Source of the DNA: Mesorhizobium caraganae
Lineage (GTDB): Bacteria; Pseudomonadota; Alphaproteobacteria; Rhizobiales; Rhizobiaceae
Length of the DNA stretch: 64,000 bases
Assembly: GCF_016836705.1 (NCBI RefSeq)
Contig: NZ_JAFCGY010000005.1
Location: forward strand, 124,001 to 188,000
Direction of reading: 5' to 3'
In this document: positions 60,440 to 64,000 of the stretch, one piece after another
Position numbering within the stretch: the stretch's first letter is position 1
How the letters are laid out: every line of letters begins with the position of its first letter
Notes under the pieces: model-generated
The model's input: the letters and a program-made list of their open reading frames with translations, nothing else
What the model was told of the DNA's origin: nothing
Database searches by the model: none
Made by a program: the position numbers and the translations under genes

Positions 60440-61198
60440 ATGTTCGCACTCGCCAATAAGATCGCCATTGTCACTGGCGCCAGTTCCGGCATCGGCCGCG
60501 CCACGGCAAAACTCTTTGCCGAGGAAGGCGCCAAGGTCGTTGTCGCCGCCCGCCGCCAGGCCGAGCTTGACGCGCTGGTCGCCGAAATCGAGGAAGCCGA
60601 CGGCACGGCAATCGCGCTGGCCGGCGACGTCACTAAAGAGGCCTGTGCAAAAGCCCTTGTCGATCTGGCCATCGAAAGGTTTGGCGGGCTCGATATCGCC
60701 TTCAACAATGTCGGCGCAGTCGGCCCAATGGGTCCGATTTCGGACCTGTCGCTCAAGGGCTGGCGCGAAACGCTCGACACCAATTTGACCAGCGCCTTTC
60801 TCGGCGCCAAATACCAGGTGCCGGCAATGGTCGAGCGTGGCGGCGGATCGCTGATCTTCACCTCCACCTTTGTCGGTCACACCGTCGGCATGCCCGGTAT
60901 GACCAGCTATGCCGCCAGCAAGGCCGGACTGATCGGTCTGACGCAGGTGCTGGCCGCCGAATATGGTCCCAAGGGCGTGCGGGTCAACGCGCTGGTGCCG
61001 GGCGGCACCGACACGCCGTCGGCCACGTTCAAGACTCCGGAATCGCGTGCTTTCGTCGAAAACCTGCACGCCTTGAAGCGTGTGGCGGAGCCCGAAGAGA
61101 TCGCCCGCGCGGCGCTCTTTCTGGCCTCGGATGCTTCTAGCTTCACCACCGGATCGGCGCTGTTTGCCGATGGCGGCATCTCGATCACCCGGACGTGA
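60440..61198 (+). CDS. SDR family oxidoreductase
   Basis: 252 residues from ATG 60440 (AAAAGG upstream; an ATG at 60431 is possible). [60 protein letters not shown], a [20 protein letters not shown] active site with SKAGL, and [20 protein letters not shown]. Divergent from soxBDAG; the 236 bp between them contain both promoters but no clear operator. Substrate unknown. Confidence 0.88.
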   Translation: MFALANKIAIVTGASSGIGRATAKLFAEEGAKVVVAARRQAELDALVAEIEEADGTAIALAGDVTKEACAKALVDLAIERFGGLDIAFNNVGAVGPMGPISDLSLKGWRETLDTNLTSAFLGAKYQVPAMVERGGGSLIFTSTFVGHTVGMPGMTSYAASKAGLIGLTQVLAAEYGPKGVRVNALVPGGTDTPSATFKTPESRAFVENLHALKRVAEPEEIARAALFLASDASSFTTGSALFADGGISITRT

Positions 61199-61302
61199 AG
61201 CATTTCGCGGTCACAGCCTGCACCGATCAGCCATAGAGCCTCGAAACCGGCCTTGCTTTTTCCACGCGATTTGGCGATTCGGTTTCGAGTGAGGAGACGG
61301 AC

Positions 61303-61689
61303 ATGCTGCTGATCAGAACCTATATCGCCCAAAGCGCAATCGAAGGCGTCGGCGTGTTCGCCGCCGAGCCGATCAAAAAGGGCGCCTCGATCTGGCGGCT
61401 CGATCCGGAGTTCGACCGGCTGATCCCGATGGATAGATACGAGACGGCCCCGCCGCATCTCCGCGAATTGCTCGACCGCTACGCCTATCCGAGCCCCGAC
61501 CGTCCCGGCTTCATGGTCTATGAGGTCGACAATGGCCGCTTCATGAACCACGCCGAACGGCCGAACACCGACTTTTCGCAATATGGTGGCGCCACCGCGA
61601 CCCGCGACATTGCAGCTGGGGAGGAAATCACCTGCGACTACGGCGAATTCTTCGAGGATTTCGCGCGACTGCACCTGGCCAGCGCCTAG
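61303..61689 (+). CDS. SET domain protein
   Basis: 128 residues with GGAG six bases before the ATG. The whole protein is a minimal SET domain: IEGVGVFAAEPIKKGASIWR at the start, the substrate/SAM region GRFMNHAERPNTDFSQYGGA (compare RFxNHSxxPN) and the C-terminal GEEITCDYGEFFEDF, with the conserved Tyr. No pre- or post-SET part. Lysine methylation of a bacterial protein is the likely activity; the target is unknown. Confidence 0.87.
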   Translation: MLLIRTYIAQSAIEGVGVFAAEPIKKGASIWRLDPEFDRLIPMDRYETAPPHLRELLDRYAYPSPDRPGFMVYEVDNGRFMNHAERPNTDFSQYGGATATRDIAAGEEITCDYGEFFEDFARLHLASA

Positions 61690-61865
61690 TTGGCGCCCTA
61701 TCTCGAGGTGACCGTGGCAAATTGGCGGTTGTCCTTCATTTCGAGTGTGGACAGCGCGGCCTGATTCTGCTATCAGCCGCCACAATTCGTGGTGTAAATC
61801 GCCGCGGAGGCATGTGGCTATGGCCGCTTGCCTGTTGATATCAAACCCGAAAGACAGGATTGCCC

Positions 61866-62144
61866 GTGCAGGTACTCGTCCGCGACAATAACGTTGATCA
61901 GGCGCTTCGCGCTCTCAAGAAGAAGATGCAGCGTGAAGGCATTTTCCGCGAAATGAAGATGCGCGGCCACTACGAGAAGCCCTCTGAGAAGCGCGCCCGT
62001 GAAAAGGCTGAAGCCGTTCGCCGCGCCCGCAAGCTGGCCCGCAAGCGCGCTCAGCGCGAAGGCCTGCTGCCGATGACGCCGCGCCCGGTTGCTGCCGGCG
62101 CCGCCGGTGGTCCTGGTGGTGCTCCGCGCCCGCCGCGGTTCTAA
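61866..62144 (+). CDS. rpsU: 30S ribosomal protein S21
   Basis: 92 residues from GTG 61866 (AGGA six bases upstream), giving the normal start [24 protein letters not shown] two codons earlier is less likely. [20 protein letters not shown] and the Arg/Lys-rich helix match alphaproteobacterial S21. The C-terminus has a Gly/Pro/Ala-rich tail ([18 protein letters not shown]), as in other rhizobia. Followed by a strong terminator. Confidence 0.96.
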   Translation: MQVLVRDNNVDQALRALKKKMQREGIFREMKMRGHYEKPSEKRAREKAEAVRRARKLARKRAQREGLLPMTPRPVAAGAAGGPGGAPRPPRF

Positions 62145-62177
62145 CGCCAATTTTTCGTCCTTTTCGAAGGATATCAG

Positions 62178-62211
62178 AGGTGGCGCGATGCGGAATCGCC
62201 GCCACCTTTTT
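62178..62211 (+). terminator. rho-independent terminator of rpsU
   Basis: AGGTGGCG pairs with CGCCACCT around a 14-base loop that itself contains a GAT/ATC pairing, followed by TTTTT. 33 bases after the rpsU stop. Confidence 0.85.
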
Positions 62212-62214
62212 GTT

Positions 62215-62275
62215 TAGAGCGCCGCCTTTTCGTTAGAATGAAGGGCGTTCCCTTGAACGCGCAAACGGCGCTCTA
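62215..62275. repeat. nested palindrome
   Basis: Outer arms TAGAGCGCCG (62215-62224) and CGGCGCTCTA (62266-62275) are perfect complements. Between them lies a second perfect hairpin, GCGTTC-CCTT-GAACGC (62245-62260). The element is 61 bases long and follows the rpsU terminator directly. It may be a dispersed extragenic palindrome; no second copy in this window. Confidence 0.6.
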
Positions 62276-62358
62276 GATTTTGTTACGACAATCTGTGGAC
62301 CCGGCCCGGAGGGGGGACCTGGACTGAGCGACGCGACTGAAGTGAGGACAGGGCAGAC

Positions 62359-63213
62359 ATGAACGCAATCAGCGTAGAGCGCAGAACCACAATGCGCGGT
62401 TTCGCCCTGACGGCTGCCTTGCTCTCCGGCCTGGCGCTTGCCGGTTGCCAGAGCGTCCCGACCGGCGAGTTCAACAACATCGACAAGGCGCAAGGCTCGA
62501 CCGAAAACATCTCCTCGCTGTCGGCGGTGATCCAGCGCAATCCCCAGGATCCCGAAGGCTACAATGTGCGCGGCTCGGCCTATGGCCGTGGCGGCCAGTA
62601 CCAGGCGGCGCTGAAGGACTTCGACACCGCCATCCAGCTCAATCCGAATTTCTACCAGGCCTATTCGAACCGGGCGCTGATCCAGCGCTTCCTCGGCAAC
62701 CAGGCCGCCGCCCTTGCCGACTACAACCGCTCGATCCAGATCAACGGCAATTACGACGCCGCCTATATCGGCCGCGGCAATCTCTATCGCAAGGCCGGCC
62801 AGACCCAGCAGGCCTTCAACGATTTCCAGAAGGCGATCCAGCTCGACACCACCGATGCCCGCGCCTACCACAATCGCGGCCTGATCTATCAGAGCCAGGG
62901 CCAGCACAAATTTGCCATCGAGGATTTCTCGACCGCCATCTCGCTGGCGCCGGATGCCGCCGAACCCTATAACGGCCGCGGCCTGTCCTATCTCGCCATG
63001 AATGACGAGGACAACGCTTTCTCCGACTTCAACATGGCCATCAAGCTCGACGGCAAGAACGCCGAGGCTTGGGCCAACCAGGCGCTGATCTACGAGCGCC
63101 GCGGCGACAAGGTGCGGGCATCCAAATCCTACCGTGAAGCCGTCCATCTCGACCCGACCTACCAGCCGGCCAAGGACGGCCTGTCGCGCACCGCCACCGC
63201 CACCGCCGGCTGA
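62359..63213 (+). CDS. TPR-repeat lipoprotein
   Basis: 284 residues, GAGGACA upstream of the ATG. Signal peptide GFALTAALLSGLALAGC with the lipid-attached Cys at residue 30. From residue 67 there are about six TPR units, each with the Y/A-x-NRG/GRG...A..DF..AI.L/I pattern (YNVRGSAYGRGGQYQAALKD, YIGRGNLYRKAGQTQQAFND, YHNRGLIYQSQGQHKFAIED). This resembles NlpI-like lipoproteins of the cell envelope. Probably a scaffold for envelope enzymes. Single gene. Confidence 0.92.
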   Translation: MNAISVERRTTMRGFALTAALLSGLALAGCQSVPTGEFNNIDKAQGSTENISSLSAVIQRNPQDPEGYNVRGSAYGRGGQYQAALKDFDTAIQLNPNFYQAYSNRALIQRFLGNQAAALADYNRSIQINGNYDAAYIGRGNLYRKAGQTQQAFNDFQKAIQLDTTDARAYHNRGLIYQSQGQHKFAIEDFSTAISLAPDAAEPYNGRGLSYLAMNDEDNAFSDFNMAIKLDGKNAEAWANQALIYERRGDKVRASKSYREAVHLDPTYQPAKDGLSRTATATAG

Positions 63214-63377
63214 TACCCAGCCGGTTCGCCGCGCGAGTCGTCGCCCGCAACGTTTTATCCAACAGTGTTCGCGTCCCTGTGCAGGTCGCCGCAAAGCGGC
63301 CCGCGCAGCAAAATCGCAATCTTTGCGTGCCAGAATGGAAGCCGGAGAAGCGACCGCGACATCGGAACGGCACCGCG

Positions 63378-63938
63378 ATGGATGACAACGAACTCCGGAT
63401 CAAGCGACAGATCGCCTGGCTTGAGACTGCCTCGCCCGACGATTGGCACCGGGCCGTCCTCGACTTCAACTGGGATGGGGACATCGACCCACTGTTCTGG
63501 CTCGCGCGCCAGCCGCAATGCGACAAGGCCACGGCGTTGACCATGTTCTGGCTGGGGCAGCCGGCCTATTACCTCATCCTGGCCGCGGAAAACGGCGGGA
63601 CGGACGACAGCGACGCCCCGGTGTGGCAGATGCTGAAATACATTGCGCAGCGCATCAACGCCAATGGCTATGTCAGGTCGAAGATCGCCTTCGACGTGGA
63701 TGATTTCATAGAGCAGGATTTTGAAGAGCTGGTCGAGAAAGCCGGTCAGCTCGCGCACTCGCCGCTGAAGCCGCATCCGGATATGCGCGGCGCCCTTCAC
63801 GGACGGCGGCCCGTCAACGACATCGACTTCTACCGGCGCTATCCCGGGGATTTCCACGGCACGGTGCTGGTCGATTTGCCGGACCCAGGTCCGCTGGACA
63901 AGGCCTGGTCGGCGCTCGGGCGCCTGTGGCGCCACTGA
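63378..63938 (+). CDS. DUF4274-like domain protein
   Basis: 186 residues from ATG 63378; the start is uncertain because no good ribosome site precedes it, and the frame stays open to 63279. Residues 15-60 (WHRAVLDFNWDGDIDPLFWL, ARQPQCDKATALTMFWLGQP) resemble DUF4274. The rest is charged with no membrane segment. Function unknown. The 62 bases after its stop show nothing. Confidence 0.7.
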   Translation: MDDNELRIKRQIAWLETASPDDWHRAVLDFNWDGDIDPLFWLARQPQCDKATALTMFWLGQPAYYLILAAENGGTDDSDAPVWQMLKYIAQRINANGYVRSKIAFDVDDFIEQDFEELVEKAGQLAHSPLKPHPDMRGALHGRRPVNDIDFYRRYPGDFHGTVLVDLPDPGPLDKAWSALGRLWRH

Positions 63939-64000
63939 GCTCTGGCCGACACGCCATCACTCAATCTTAACCACCGAGGGGCAAAGCGTTAACCCTTGCC

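Noticed and set aside
60204..60449. N-terminal extension of soxB by 82 codons
   Set aside because: The residues are unlike any SoxB N-terminus. The TTG at 60203 with GAGG gives the expected start and length.

Overview
This 64 kb window is high-GC, densely packed chromosomal DNA that looks like a member of the Rhizobiales, most probably Mesorhizobium or a close relative. The reasons are the form of the S21 protein, the soxBDAG order, the many ABC and catabolic cassettes, and three mosaic palindromic intergenic repeats of the RIME type described in rhizobia. I see no tRNA, rRNA, CRISPR array, transposase or phage gene. Alternative start codons (GTG, TTG) and 4-bp ATGA overlaps are common.

Layout. 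0-7 kb is a glycan island: a frame-broken Stf0 sulfotransferase (cut by the window edge), a frame-broken small lipoprotein, a fusion of a glycosyltransferase-like domain with an alginate-lyase-like domain, a protein resembling NodZ-type fucosyltransferases, and fcl-gmd for GDP-L-fucose. 7-24.5 kb is a large catabolic locus. A DUF993 aldolase-like gene and a LacI regulator are divergent, each with a copy of the same operator. Then follow a Gfo/Idh/MocA oxidoreductase, a CoA-transferase, an enoyl-CoA hydratase, an aldehyde dehydrogenase, a complete sugar-type ABC importer, two GMC flavoprotein dehydrogenases, an SDR, a Dabb protein and an MFS carrier. 24.5-28 kb holds an EamA exporter, an endonuclease/phosphatase-fold protein and a CPA1 Na+/H+ antiporter.

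28-41.6 kb reads leftward: an ABC importer (PotABC-like) preceded by a possible Pho box, an iron-dependent alcohol dehydrogenase, an aldehyde dehydrogenase, a glutamine-synthetase-like gamma-glutamyl ligase, two tandem paralogous APC permeases and an N-formylglutamate amidohydrolase-family protein. A divergent RpiR regulator lies at its head. Together these suggest uptake and gamma-glutamyl-dependent oxidation of an amine or amino-alcohol. 41.7-46 kb is an RND efflux pair.

46.2-53.4 kb is a divergent acyl-CoA regulon around a TetR gene and an 8-6-8 palindrome: two MDR reductases and an ACAD10/11-type dehydrogenase on one side; an SDR, a MaoC hydratase, an aminoglycoside-phosphotransferase-like kinase and a second SDR on the other. 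The kinase plus ACAD pair resembles the hydroxyacyl-CoA phosphorylation route of lvaA/lvaC and ACAD11, and is the strongest candidate here for an unusual system. 53.5-54.7 kb is a compact TetR unit: three CGTAC-N2-GTACG sites stand in front of a 77-residue exported protein. 54.7-60.2 kb carries soxBDAG, and 60.4-64 kb an SDR, a SET-domain protein, rpsU, a TPR lipoprotein and a DUF4274-like protein.
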